From: Anaerococcus tetradius ATCC 35098
GTDB lineage: Bacteria; Bacillota; Clostridia; Tissierellales; Peptoniphilaceae
NCBI RefSeq assembly: GCF_000159095.1
Contig: NZ_GG666295.1
Span: 10,078 to 58,577, forward strand
Length of the DNA stretch: 48,500 nt
Direction: 5' to 3'
Under the pieces are notes generated by a model. That model saw nothing but the letters and a program-made list of their open reading frames with translations. It did no database searches and was not told the DNA's origin. The translations under genes were made by a program, and so were the position numbers. Positions within the stretch are counted from its first letter, which is position 1, and the number at the start of each line of letters is the position of its first letter. This document shows positions 32,557 through 40,786 of this stretch, one piece after another.

Positions 32557-33594
32557 ATGATTAAAGAAAAAATAAAAGAAAAACTAGGAATAATATATTT
32601 AGATAGACCTCAAAAAATAAACGCCCTAACTCTAGCTATGATTAGGGATATTAGAAAAATACTAGAAAAATGGGAAGAGAATGAAGAAATTAGGGCAATT
32701 CTTTTTGATTCAACTAGCGAGAAAGGCTTTTGTTCTGGAGGAGATTTGAAAGAAGTCTATAATGATTATCTCTTAAAGCCTTCCCAAAAAGACAAGAGTG
32801 TGTTCTTTAGAGAAGAATTTGAACTTGATAAGTATATAGCAACTTATAAAAAGCCTGTGATAAGCCACTGGTATGGAATAGTGATGGGTGGTGGTATAGG
32901 CCTTAGTATCAATTCAGATATAATTATAACAGATGAAACTACAAATTGGGCTATGCCAGAAACTAGGCTTGGTTTTGTTCCTGATGTTGGAGTTTGTAAG
33001 TTTCTATCGACCCTTCCCCAAGCTTTAGGCCAATACTTGGGTCTATGTGGAAAAAGCTTAGGTGCAAGTGATTTGATAGCAAATAAGCTATGTGATTTTA
33101 AAATTTCATCTTTCGATTACAAAAAGGCCTTGGATAAATTAATAGCCTTAACTAAGGACTATGAGGCTAAGGAATTGGTCGATAAATACAAAAGCTATCT
33201 AAAAAGCATTGAAGATAAGGCCGAGGTTTCCAAAATAGACCATATAAGAGAAGATATCAATAAATATTTTTCATTATCCAGTCCTTGGGAAATATATAAG
33301 TCCATAGAAGCTAATAAAGATGATGATTTTGCCAGGGAAATTTACAATGATTTCAAGCAAAGGCCTGGCTTTATGCTTTACTTACAATTTGAAAAATATT
33401 TTCTTTGTAAGAATTTAAGCTATGAAGAAACTATAGACTTAGATTATAAAATCCTAAATTATTCTGTAGATGAAGGATATATGAAAGAAGGTATAAGGGC
33501 TGTCATGGTTGATAAGGATAAAATGCCAAGTTGGAGGAATGAAAATATTAAGGATGTAGACATGGGAAAAATCAAAGACCTCCTTCAAATATAG
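32557..33594 (+). CDS. Enoyl-CoA hydratase/isomerase family, HIBYL-CoA hydrolase-like
   Basis: 345 residues, a crotonase-fold protein. Oxyanion-hole segments are SGGDLKEVY and YGIVMGGGIGLSI. MPETRLGFVPDVGVCKFLSTLP and the tail DEGYMKEGIRAVMVDKDKMPSW match the 3-hydroxyisobutyryl-CoA hydrolase branch rather than simple hydratases. Length also fits that branch. A role in acyl-CoA hydrolysis or branched-chain breakdown is inferred, and no other valine-pathway genes are near. Translation starts at ATG 32557, seven bases after the oxidoreductase stop. Confidence 0.85.
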   Translation: MIKEKIKEKLGIIYLDRPQKINALTLAMIRDIRKILEKWEENEEIRAILFDSTSEKGFCSGGDLKEVYNDYLLKPSQKDKSVFFREEFELDKYIATYKKPVISHWYGIVMGGGIGLSINSDIIITDETTNWAMPETRLGFVPDVGVCKFLSTLPQALGQYLGLCGKSLGASDLIANKLCDFKISSFDYKKALDKLIALTKDYEAKELVDKYKSYLKSIEDKAEVSKIDHIREDINKYFSLSSPWEIYKSIEANKDDDFAREIYNDFKQRPGFMLYLQFEKYFLCKNLSYEETIDLDYKILNYSVDEGYMKEGIRAVMVDKDKMPSWRNENIKDVDMGKIKDLLQI

Positions 33595-33610
33595 AGATGA
33601 TCCTAAATAT

Positions 33611-33715
33611 TCTATCAAAAATAAAATCGTCTGTTCATTAATATTAAGAAAAATTGTGCTTTAGAAATTTTTGTGACAAGCCTATGAATTTTGGGGCGAT
33701 TTTTATTTTGATAGA
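33611..33715. repeat. Long imperfect inverted repeat in the intergenic gap
   Basis: Arms 33611-33629 and 33697-33715 match at 17 of 19 positions and are separated by 67 bases. The interior also holds a small AAAAATT/AATTTTT pairing. It may be a large-loop terminator for the hydrolase gene, a leader structure of the acyltransferase gene, or a decayed small element. Confidence 0.7.
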
Positions 33716-33773
33716 TTTTAACATAACAAGAGATTTATCAATAAATGGGATTCTTTTCCCACTAGGAGTTTAT

Positions 33774-34868
33774 ATGGATGAAAAAATAAAAAATGAAAAA
33801 TCAGGAAGAAATCTTGGCCTTGATATAACGAGAATCCTGGCATTTTTTTCTGTTGTAGGCGTTCATTTCTTTTTGAATACCGACTTTTACAAAAATCCAA
33901 TAGTAGGATACAGGATGTATCTTTTAGTTTTTTTAAGGACGAGTTTTATGATATGCGTCCCTTTATTTTTGTTGCTAACAGGTTATCTTGTTTCTTCTAA
34001 GGAAATAAGTATGGATTTTACGAGTCTAAAAAAATATTATACAAAAATTATAGGCATCCTCATAAGTTATGCCTTGAGTATGGTTTTTGTTGTTGTGATA
34101 TTAAGTGTGAAGGACTTTGAGAAGTTGAGTTTAAAAAATATACTCATGGATATTTTGGCCTTTAAGCACTATGCATGGTATGTGAATATGTATTTGGGCT
34201 TGTTTTTCTTATCTCCTTTCCTAAATCTAATATGGCATGAAATTTGCGATAAGAGGGTTCATATGATTCTTCTCGCTATATTCTTAGCATTAACGATTCT
34301 TCCTAGTGTTTTTAATGTATATGATTTATCAAGTATCAAGACCCTAAACTCAAGCAAGTCTTTAAGCCACATCGTGCCAGATTGGTGGATAAATCTATTT
34401 CCCATAACTTACTATTATATAGGAGCTTATATGAGAAAATACCTTGATTTTAATAAAATCAAGGCAAAAAAGATTTTATTATATCTAATTTTGGTCTTAT
34501 TAGTCAATAGTTGTTATAATGTTTTAAGGTCAAAGGGTGGAAATTTTCAATCACAAGCCTGGAATAGCTGGGGTAGTTTAGAAAATACCCTAAGTTCTAC
34601 TTTGTTTTTTATCTTAATAAATTCAAGTATGTCCAACAAGAAAAACAATACTTTGGCTAAATTTTTATCCTACTTTTCATCGCTGACTTTCTCAGCTTAC
34701 CTCTTATCAGCAGCAAGTGATAAATATATATATGCCTATGTCAACAAATATATAGGCCCAGTTAAAGCTTCTATGGTCTATATGCCACTTATTGTAATGT
34801 CTTCTGCCTTAACTGCACTTATCTTGGCAAGTCTTGTAGAAAGGTTAAAAAAGATTATAAGGATATAA
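33774..34868 (+). CDS. Acyltransferase family 3 membrane protein
   Basis: 364 residues from ATG 33774, chosen because AGGAG lies upstream and the family N-terminus (RNLGLDITRILAFFSVVGVHFF) follows; the frame is open further upstream. About ten membrane helices. The opening with Asp/Arg and a following His is the signature of integral membrane O-acyltransferases (OatA/WecH/ExoZ type), which acetylate sugars of peptidoglycan, teichoic acid or polysaccharide. It lacks the extracellular SGNH domain of OatA. The substrate is unknown. Confidence 0.87.
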   Translation: MDEKIKNEKSGRNLGLDITRILAFFSVVGVHFFLNTDFYKNPIVGYRMYLLVFLRTSFMICVPLFLLLTGYLVSSKEISMDFTSLKKYYTKIIGILISYALSMVFVVVILSVKDFEKLSLKNILMDILAFKHYAWYVNMYLGLFFLSPFLNLIWHEICDKRVHMILLAIFLALTILPSVFNVYDLSSIKTLNSSKSLSHIVPDWWINLFPITYYYIGAYMRKYLDFNKIKAKKILLYLILVLLVNSCYNVLRSKGGNFQSQAWNSWGSLENTLSSTLFFILINSSMSNKKNNTLAKFLSYFSSLTFSAYLLSAASDKYIYAYVNKYIGPVKASMVYMPLIVMSSALTALILASLVERLKKIIRI

Positions 34869-34893
34869 TTCCTAGTAAATTAATAGGTATCTA

Positions 34894-34922
34894 TTGACAA
34901 TAATTTTATAAAGTGCTATAAC
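34894..34922 (+). promoter_or_regulatory. Strong promoter of the flavoprotein gene
   Basis: Perfect TTGACA (34894-34899), 17-base spacer and TATAAC (34917-34922). One of the best promoter matches in the window. Confidence 0.75.
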
Positions 34923-34956
34923 ACTATTGTAAAGATAATCTTATTAGGAGGAAATT

Positions 34957-35832
34957 ATGAAAGATTTAATCATAATAGGAGCTGGCCCTAGCGGTGTATC
35001 CGCAGCATTATATGCGCAATCAAGGGGATGCGACTTAACAATTTTTGAAAAAGAAAAGGTAGGCGGATTAATTGGAAAAGTCTCCAAGGTAAGTCACTAC
35101 ACATCAGTTGTTGTAGATGAAGATGGAGAAAGCTTCAGGAAAAGACTTGAAAATCAAATTAAAGCTTATGGACTTGATTTAAAATACGAAGAAGTAATAA
35201 AATTAGTTAAGAAGGATGATCATTTTCTCGTAAAGACAAACAAGGCAGAATATGAGGCTAAAAAAGTGATAGTTGCTTCTGGTTCTAGTCCAAAAGAACT
35301 AGCGGTTGACACAAAGGGTTATGAAATCTCCCATTGGGCAAGGGGCTATGAAGAAAAAGTTCATGGAAAAACTGTTGTAGTAAATGGTGGTTCTGATGGA
35401 GCAGCTAAGGAAGCTCTCTATTTAGCTAAATTTGCTAAAGAAGTGCATATGGTTCAAAATCAAGATAAGCTTATGTGTATCAATGAATTTAAAAAAGCAA
35501 TAGAAAGCAATTCAAAGATTAATGTCCATACTTCAGAAGAATTAGTAAGGATAGGAAAAGAAAATGACCTTATTGAAGAAGTAGAGCTAGCTAATGGAGA
35601 AGTAATTAAAGATAAGGCTGGAATAGAGATATTTGCAATGATTGGTCAAAATCCAAACACAAGCTTTATAGATTTAGATCTTCCTAAAGATAAGTTAGGT
35701 TTTATTGATTCAGAAGTTGTAAGTGATATCGAAGGCTTATATTTTGCAGGAGATGTTAGAGTCAAGGCAGTAAGGCAAGTTGCAACAGCTGTTAATGATG
35801 GTTGTCTGGCAGGAATTTCAGCTAGTAAATAA
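34957..35832 (+). CDS. Thioredoxin-reductase-like flavoprotein lacking the CxxC
   Basis: 291 residues. The FAD motif GAGPSGVSAALYAQ is at the N-terminus and the C-terminal FAD clamp FAGDVRVKAVRQVATAVNDG is intact. Where thioredoxin reductases have the redox CATC (about 130), this one reads SHWARGYE, with no Cys pair. The NADPH motif GGGDSA is altered to GGSDGA, and the HRR phosphate-binding triplet reads QNQ. It is therefore not a classical thioredoxin reductase. It may be an NADH-linked or ferredoxin/flavodoxin-type reductase. It has its own promoter and terminator. AGGAGG precedes the ATG. Confidence 0.85.
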   Translation: MKDLIIIGAGPSGVSAALYAQSRGCDLTIFEKEKVGGLIGKVSKVSHYTSVVVDEDGESFRKRLENQIKAYGLDLKYEEVIKLVKKDDHFLVKTNKAEYEAKKVIVASGSSPKELAVDTKGYEISHWARGYEEKVHGKTVVVNGGSDGAAKEALYLAKFAKEVHMVQNQDKLMCINEFKKAIESNSKINVHTSEELVRIGKENDLIEEVELANGEVIKDKAGIEIFAMIGQNPNTSFIDLDLPKDKLGFIDSEVVSDIEGLYFAGDVRVKAVRQVATAVNDGCLAGISASK

Positions 35833-35839
35833 ATTAAGT

Positions 35840-35877
35840 TAGGAATTATCATTTATTGATAACTCCTATTTTTTTTG
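35840..35877 (+). terminator. Intrinsic terminator of the flavoprotein gene
   Basis: A 12-base stem with one A-C mismatch (35840-35851 with 35857-35868) and a five-base loop, followed by eight T. Confidence 0.88.
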
Positions 35878-35913
35878 TCTAAAATTGGGGTATAAAGAAA
35901 AAAAGGAGTTATT

Positions 35914-36177
35914 ATGAAAAGAAATAAGATAAGTATGCTTATATTTATGCTTGGTCTATTCGTTTTAATAATATCATATTTTATACCGACGAATACATTC
36001 GAAGCCTACACAAATCTAAGACCCTTAGGAATGTCGACTTTGATAATTTGTCCAATCCTAGGTATAGGAGGCGTATTATTTGCTATAAGAGAAAAATCGA
36101 TAGTCTATGGCCTAGCTAATATTTTATTAATATTAGCGTTTCCTATAGTGATGTTTATAGGTTACAATTTAGTGTAA
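35914..36177 (+). CDS. Small three-helix membrane protein, function unknown
   Basis: 87 residues with three hydrophobic segments (about 7-25, 40-57 and 65-85) and short charged links. AAAAAGGAG precedes the ATG. No family recognised. It lies between a terminator and the pRiA4b-like gene, 44 bases upstream of it, and may share its transcript. Confidence 0.75.
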   Translation: MKRNKISMLIFMLGLFVLIISYFIPTNTFEAYTNLRPLGMSTLIICPILGIGGVLFAIREKSIVYGLANILLILAFPIVMFIGYNLV

Positions 36178-36221
36178 AATTACAGATACATATAATTCAT
36201 TTTGAAAATTAAGGAGATATA

Positions 36222-36956
36222 ATGAGAAAACTTACTCTTCTAGCAGAACTTTTAGATTTTAAACCAAGAGTATGGAGGAGATTTGAAATAAGTGAGGATA
36301 ATTCCATTGAAGATTTGATGGATACCATGCTTATAATTTTTAATACAGATGTAAGCCATATTTACCACTTAGAAATACCTACAAAGTTAAATGACTTCAT
36401 AAAAGAAAATACCGATGAAAGAGGAAAATTGCTTAAGAGGCTTCCTACTGGAATTGACTCCTTTAAGCAAATTTATAGGGGTAATTTTTTTAAATCAAAG
36501 TTTAACTATGAAGCAATTACTCCAGAAGAAGTTGGATATGTCGATGAATTCAATGATGATTATGATGATGGTTATGATCCTAGAATGAATTTTAAAAATT
36601 ATCAAACTGGGGTTATTGATTTTATGAATTACAAACTACAAAAGGAAGGCAAAAACAAAATTAGGAAAAAGAACAATCCTCTTGATAAGCTTAAGAGCTT
36701 AAATTTAGATATTGCTTATGAAATGTATTTTAAATATGATTATGGAGCTGATTGGACTTTTAAGATTAAAGTAGAAAAAATAAGTGATAATCTAGATGAT
36801 CTAAGCCTCATACCAAGGGTTCTTAGGGGAAGGTGTATTGGAATAATTGATGATATAGGTGGAAGCTATTATCTAAAGGATTTATATGATACATCAGATG
36901 AATTCAAAGAATTTTTCCCAGGGGAAATTAATCAAGAGCTTAGGTCCATATTTTAA
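36222..36956 (+). CDS. Plasmid pRiA4b ORF-3 family protein
   Basis: 244 residues. N-terminal LLDFKPRVWRRFEISEDNSIEDL matches the family opening (LxxxxPxVWRRxxV). A central acidic stretch (DEFNDDYDDGYDP) follows. The family core is YFKYDYGADWTFKIKVEKI, then LRGRCIGIIDDIGGSYYL, equivalent to the usual YDFGDxWxH and PPEDVGG. The family is widespread, often carried by mobile elements or plasmids, and has no settled function. No transposase or other mobile gene is visible here. Starts ATG 36222 behind AAGGAGA. Confidence 0.82.
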   Translation: MRKLTLLAELLDFKPRVWRRFEISEDNSIEDLMDTMLIIFNTDVSHIYHLEIPTKLNDFIKENTDERGKLLKRLPTGIDSFKQIYRGNFFKSKFNYEAITPEEVGYVDEFNDDYDDGYDPRMNFKNYQTGVIDFMNYKLQKEGKNKIRKKNNPLDKLKSLNLDIAYEMYFKYDYGADWTFKIKVEKISDNLDDLSLIPRVLRGRCIGIIDDIGGSYYLKDLYDTSDEFKEFFPGEINQELRSIF

Positions 36957-36974
36957 TATAAGAAAGGAAAATAT

Positions 36975-37454
36975 ATGATGAATAAAAAAATTGCAATCCA
37001 AGATACTTATGGGGAAAGATTTCAACATTGTTGGGGCTGTGGGGCTAAAAATGAAAATGGCCTACATCTAAAATCCTACCCAAATGAAGACGGAAGTGAA
37101 GTAATTGTAGAAATCGTACCTGATAAGGCCTATACTGGTGGTGTTCCACAAAACTTATTCGGTGGCATGATAGCTATGATATTTGATTGCCATGGAACAG
37201 CTGCTGCAGCATATTTTAAACACAAGGATAAGGGCCTTGAGCTAACAGCTGATACAGTAATCGGAAGATTTATTACAGCAAGACTAGAAATAGACTTCAA
37301 AAAACCTACTCCAATGGGAGAAGTGGTAAAGGTGGTTGCTAAGGCAAGTGAAATAGGAGAGAGAAAAGTTATAGTTGAAATGCAAATGTTTGCCAAAGAT
37401 GAGCTAAGAGCAAAAGCTAGGATGGTAGCAGTCGCTATCAAAGATAATATGTAA
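36975..37454 (+). CDS. PaaI-like hotdog-fold thioesterase
   Basis: 159 residues. The start FQHCWGCGAKNENGLHL is the CxGCGxxNxxGL motif of a hotdog subfamily, followed by the hotdog helix NLFGGMIAMIFDCHGTAAAAY, where Gly and Asp/His lie near the active site, and RLEIDFKKPTPMGEVVKVVA. It probably hydrolyses an acyl-CoA thioester; the substrate is unknown. It follows the pRiA4b-like gene by 18 bases, with AAAGGA upstream. Confidence 0.88.
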   Translation: MMNKKIAIQDTYGERFQHCWGCGAKNENGLHLKSYPNEDGSEVIVEIVPDKAYTGGVPQNLFGGMIAMIFDCHGTAAAAYFKHKDKGLELTADTVIGRFITARLEIDFKKPTPMGEVVKVVAKASEIGERKVIVEMQMFAKDELRAKARMVAVAIKDNM

Positions 37455-37933
37455 AACTTTAACTAAGCTTGACCTAGCCCCAAGGGTCGGCCCTATAATT
37501 TTAATGATGAGGATTTTATAAATACAAAAGTATTTTAAAGATAATAACTACTAGGAAATAGCAATCTATTAATCAGAGATTTTGCAACTAAATATGAAAT
37601 TTATTACAAAAAGTTGCTGGAATTAAAAATAAAAAATAAAATTATGCTTTAAAAATCGTCCCTACATTTAAAGTATTCTGGAGATTTTACCTATCCTTGA
37701 AATAGGCTAACTGATTGCCTTAGGCTTTTTGAGATTTCCTTTGACTTTAAATAATAAGGGTCGATTTATTTTTTAGAGCCATACTATAAGCTTAGTAGAC
37801 ATTGTGGATATCTGGGGAAATTTTCCTATAAAATACATAACTTTAAAATGTTCATAAATTTTTCTAATGTCTATAAGCTTCTTGTAAAAATTTCTCTGAT
37901 AATATAAACTAATATTAATACAGGAGTAAAATT
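37455..37933. other. Intergenic stretch without a recognised gene
   Basis: Nearly 480 bases, the longest gene-free stretch here. Both strands are broken by stops. A weak GACC/GGTC hairpin near 37470-37487 could end the thioesterase transcript. An AGGC/GCCT hairpin followed by five T lies near 37706-37733. TTGTAA (37882-37887) with TATAAA (37903-37908) might be a poor promoter for the next gene. I recognise no RNA family. Confidence 0.5.
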
Positions 37934-38743
37934 ATGACAAATATAATAGACTTTCCAAATGTTAATGAGTTAAGAGATGAAGTTAAGATTTTGCGAGATA
38001 GGCTTATGGAGCTTGCCTTCGACCATGATGATTTGCTTGCCCACAGGGCTATAAGTGTTGAAGCTAAATATAATGACAATTTTGGGCTGATGGAATATAA
38101 GGAAATGAATCTTAATCTAACTTACAAAAAACTTAAGGAAGAGAAAAGACTTATAGAAGAATATCTTGCCAAGGATGAAGTCATAGATTTTAAATATATT
38201 TCTGAAGTAGTTTCTAAGAAATTTGTAAAGGATGAGAATCTTCTATCTGAAAAACTTGGAAGAATTAATGATATATATGATTTTATTAATCATAGGTCTC
38301 TGTCAGCGAGAGATTTTATGGACCTTAATAAAGCCTACAAAAAAATAATAGAAAAAATAAATCCCTTAGTAAATCCTAATATCAGCGAAGAAGAATGGGA
38401 TTTGTATGTAAAAGCATCCATAGCCTTCACCAACCATCATCTTTCCTTTCTTACAGGTCTTGCTAGTATGCTTGATAATATCAATCTAGATGATTATTTT
38501 TTATTTACTCCTGATCTCTTATATGCTGAAAAAAAGAGGTTGGAAGCTGGAATTGTAGCGATTAATAAAACAATCGAAGGATTATATGATGATTACCCCC
38601 TTAACTTAAATATCTACCTTGAAGATAAGAGAGCTTTTAATAAGAAAAAATCCGTCCTTGAGAAAAAAATTGAATCCTTAGAAGTAGCCATAAGGACTAT
38701 GGAAGAAGAAATTAAGGGAATCTTGGAGTCTATAAATGACTAG
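37934..38743 (+). CDS. Coiled-coil protein of unknown function
   Basis: 269 residues, soluble and rich in Lys, Glu and Leu. Coiled-coil-like stretches lie near 8-35, 55-100 and at the C-terminus (about 195-265, KKKSVLEKKIESLEVAIRTM). The middle (about 135-185) is more globular with aromatic residues (EEWDLYVKASIAFTNHHLSF). I recognise no domain. It has AGGAG before the ATG and overlaps the HIRAN gene by eight bases, so the two are coupled and probably act together. Confidence 0.75.
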   Translation: MTNIIDFPNVNELRDEVKILRDRLMELAFDHDDLLAHRAISVEAKYNDNFGLMEYKEMNLNLTYKKLKEEKRLIEEYLAKDEVIDFKYISEVVSKKFVKDENLLSEKLGRINDIYDFINHRSLSARDFMDLNKAYKKIIEKINPLVNPNISEEEWDLYVKASIAFTNHHLSFLTGLASMLDNINLDDYFLFTPDLLYAEKKRLEAGIVAINKTIEGLYDDYPLNLNIYLEDKRAFNKKKSVLEKKIESLEVAIRTMEEEIKGILESIND

Positions 38744-39140
38744 AAAAGAAGACTTGAAAGTAATAAAACATACAAAAAAAGCTAGGAAGCAAAAATCTAA
38801 GATTGAAATTTTCTTATTCGATAGCTACATAGCAGGAACAAGCTATATAGATAATATAGAAAAATTTATAGAAAAGCTAGATATTTCCTCTAGGCTTGAT
38901 TTTCAGAGAGAAGAAGATAATCTTTATGATTTGCAGGCTATAAAAATAATAGATCCTGAAGGCAACAAGCTTGGTTATGTACCACAAAGGGATAATGTGA
39001 TATTTGCTAGGCTTATGGATCATGGCAAGAAACTTTTTGCAAAGATTAGCAAAATTGAGCTAAAGGGAAAGTGGTATAAGATAGACATAGCGATTTTCTT
39101 GGAAGAAGAAAGGATTATGAGTGAAGATTCTAATAGTTGA
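38736..39140 (+). CDS. HIRAN domain protein
   Basis: 134 residues. After a basic N-terminus (about 1-22), a HIRAN domain covers about 25-120: IFLFDSYIAGTSYIDN, LDFQREEDNLYDLQAIKI, GNKLGYVPQRDNVIFARLMD and KISKIELKGKWYKIDI. HIRAN domains in eukaryotic HLTF bind single-stranded 3' DNA ends; bacterial stand-alone forms are little studied. The gene overlaps the coiled-coil gene (8 bases) and the response regulator gene (20 bases), an unusually tight link to a two-component operon. Confidence 0.85.
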   Translation: MTRKEDLKVIKHTKKARKQKSKIEIFLFDSYIAGTSYIDNIEKFIEKLDISSRLDFQREEDNLYDLQAIKIIDPEGNKLGYVPQRDNVIFARLMDHGKKLFAKISKIELKGKWYKIDIAIFLEEERIMSEDSNS

Positions 39141-39798
39141 GGATGATAAAAATATTCTAAAACTTTTGTCTGATGAGCTTAGAAGCTGGGGTTATGAAAC
39201 AAGTCAAATAGATGATTTTAATAAGGTAAAGGATGAGGTCATGGATAAATGTCCAGACCTTGTTTTGATGGATATTTCTCTTCCTTCTTATAATGGTTTT
39301 TATTGGACGCAGGAGCTTAGGAAAGTATCAAAAGTACCGATAATTTTCATATCTTCCCACACAGAAACTATGGATATAATACAGGCCATGCAATTTGGTG
39401 CAGATGATTATATTACTAAGCCTATTAATATTGCTGTAACGAGGGCGAAAATTCAAGCTATCCTAAGAAGATGTTATGATTATAAGCTTGCTTCTGATAT
39501 TTTGCTCTATGACTCTTGTTCATTAAATATATTGAAGGCTACAGTCACTTATAAAAACACAGATATTTCCTTGACCAGGACGGAGCTTATGATTTTAGAA
39601 AGTTTGTTCCAAGCACAGGGAGAAATTGTAAGTAGGGATAGTTTAATAGAAAAATGCTGGCAAAGTGAGAATTTTATTGATGATAATACCTTGGCTGTTA
39701 ATATAAATAGGTTGAGGAAGAAGTTAAAAGACTTAGGAAAGGCCGATTTGATTAAAACTAAAAAAGGCTTGGGATATTATCTAAGTGAGGAAATATGA
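39121..39798 (+). CDS. BceR-type response regulator (OmpR family)
   Basis: 225 residues. Receiver domain (about 1-115) with acidic pair EDD at 7-9, phosphorylated Asp51 in LVLMDISLPS, and Lys in DDYITKP. Then an OmpR-type winged helix (about 130-222: SLTRTELMILESLF and DDNTLAVNINRLRKKL). It starts at GTG 39121, spaced six bases from AAAGGA and inside the end of the HIRAN gene. With the following kinase and ABC transporter it forms a peptide-antibiotic detoxification module. It is the likely ligand of the palindrome at 40684-40703. Confidence 0.93.
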   Translation: MKILIVEDDKNILKLLSDELRSWGYETSQIDDFNKVKDEVMDKCPDLVLMDISLPSYNGFYWTQELRKVSKVPIIFISSHTETMDIIQAMQFGADDYITKPINIAVTRAKIQAILRRCYDYKLASDILLYDSCSLNILKATVTYKNTDISLTRTELMILESLFQAQGEIVSRDSLIEKCWQSENFIDDNTLAVNINRLRKKLKDLGKADLIKTKKGLGYYLSEEI

Positions 39799-40700
39799 AA
39801 AGATTTGTAAGATTTATAAAAAGCCAAGCCAGTGTTTTATTATTATTTGCTATATTTAGCCTGACTTTTCTTTGTATTTTTATTTTGGCGGGGCTAGATA
39901 TGATATTTTATTTTCTAGCTTTGCAAATAATTACTTTTTTTGTTCTCATACTTTTATTAATTAATTTTTCTAAATATAAGGAAGAATTGATAATTAAAGA
40001 TAAGTATGAAGCCTTACTTTTTGAAAATAAGAGTCTAAGGTCTGATTTTATCAGCAATAAGAAAGACTTAGAGGAATACTTTCTTTTGTGGGCTCATCAA
40101 ATCAAAACTCCCATTACTGTTGCAAAGCTTATCTTAAATAAGAAAACAGACGAAGATAGTAAAAGGTTAAAGGAAGAGATTTTTTTTATTGAACAATACA
40201 CTAACATGGCAATAAACTACCTTAGAATCTCTAATAGAGGCCCTGATATGGATTTAGATTATGTTGATTTGGATGAAATAGTAAAAGAAATTCTAAAAAA
40301 GTATTCAATTATCTTCATCAATAAAAAAATTTCCCTTAACTATGAACCGATAAATAGAAAGATAATAAGCGATAGTAAACTTCTATCTATAATGCTTGAG
40401 CAAATTATAGCAAACGCCTTGAAATATACAGAAAAAGGTTCTATATCTATAACTTATTCTATGGATAGGCTAAGGGTAATAGATACTGGAATTGGCATTA
40501 GGTCGGAAGATCTAAGGAAAATTTTTGATAGGGGATATTCTGGTTTTAATGGAAGAGTTAATCAGAAATCAAGCGGTCTGGGTCTATATTTAGTTAAAAA
40601 AATCGGAAAAATATTAAATATTGGGGTTGAAGTTGAATCAACCATTCATGTTGGTAGTGAGTTTTCTCTTATCTTTCCAAACAATCTTACAAAAATGTAA
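39795..40700 (+). CDS. BceS-type intramembrane-sensing histidine kinase
   Basis: 301 residues. Two adjacent membrane helices (about 14-32 and 36-57) with almost no extracellular loop, the hallmark of kinases that sense through their ABC transporter. H-box WAHQIKTPIT has His101. The ATPase lobe has EQIIANALKYTEKG (N-box), VIDTGIGI (G1) and GLGLYLVKKIG (G2). It overlaps the regulator gene by four bases (ATGA). Confidence 0.94.
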   Translation: MKRFVRFIKSQASVLLLFAIFSLTFLCIFILAGLDMIFYFLALQIITFFVLILLLINFSKYKEELIIKDKYEALLFENKSLRSDFISNKKDLEEYFLLWAHQIKTPITVAKLILNKKTDEDSKRLKEEIFFIEQYTNMAINYLRISNRGPDMDLDYVDLDEIVKEILKKYSIIFINKKISLNYEPINRKIISDSKLLSIMLEQIIANALKYTEKGSISITYSMDRLRVIDTGIGIRSEDLRKIFDRGYSGFNGRVNQKSSGLGLYLVKKIGKILNIGVEVESTIHVGSEFSLIFPNNLTKM

Positions 40701-40703
40701 GAT
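40684..40703 (+). promoter_or_regulatory. Predicted BceR-type operator
   Basis: A perfect palindrome: ATCTTACA, AAAA, TGTAAGAT. It contains TTACA-N4-TGTAA, the pattern known for BceR-like regulators of Firmicutes. It overlaps the kinase stop codon and lies about 50 bases before the -10 of the transporter genes. A further TGTAAG half-site is near 40716. Confidence 0.8.
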
Positions 40704-40753
40704 AGGGACCTACTTTGTAAGTTTAGATAAATGCTAGAAATTTTTCTTTATCC

Positions 40754-40759
40754 TATAAT
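40754..40759 (+). promoter_or_regulatory. -10 element of the bceAB-like promoter
   Basis: Perfect TATAAT. The -35 position (about 40731-40736, ATGCTA) is very poor, which fits a promoter that needs the activated regulator bound upstream. Confidence 0.6.
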
Positions 40760-40786
40760 TTAGATATAAGAAAAAAGGAGGAACTT

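Noticed and set aside
33654-33773. Extended N-terminus of the acyltransferase
   Set aside because: The extra 40 codons overlap the inverted repeat and lack a ribosome site; ATG 33774 is well placed and matches the family.
36222-36956. pRiA4b-like gene as evidence of a mobile element
   Set aside because: No transposase, integrase, terminal repeats or att-like duplications flank it.
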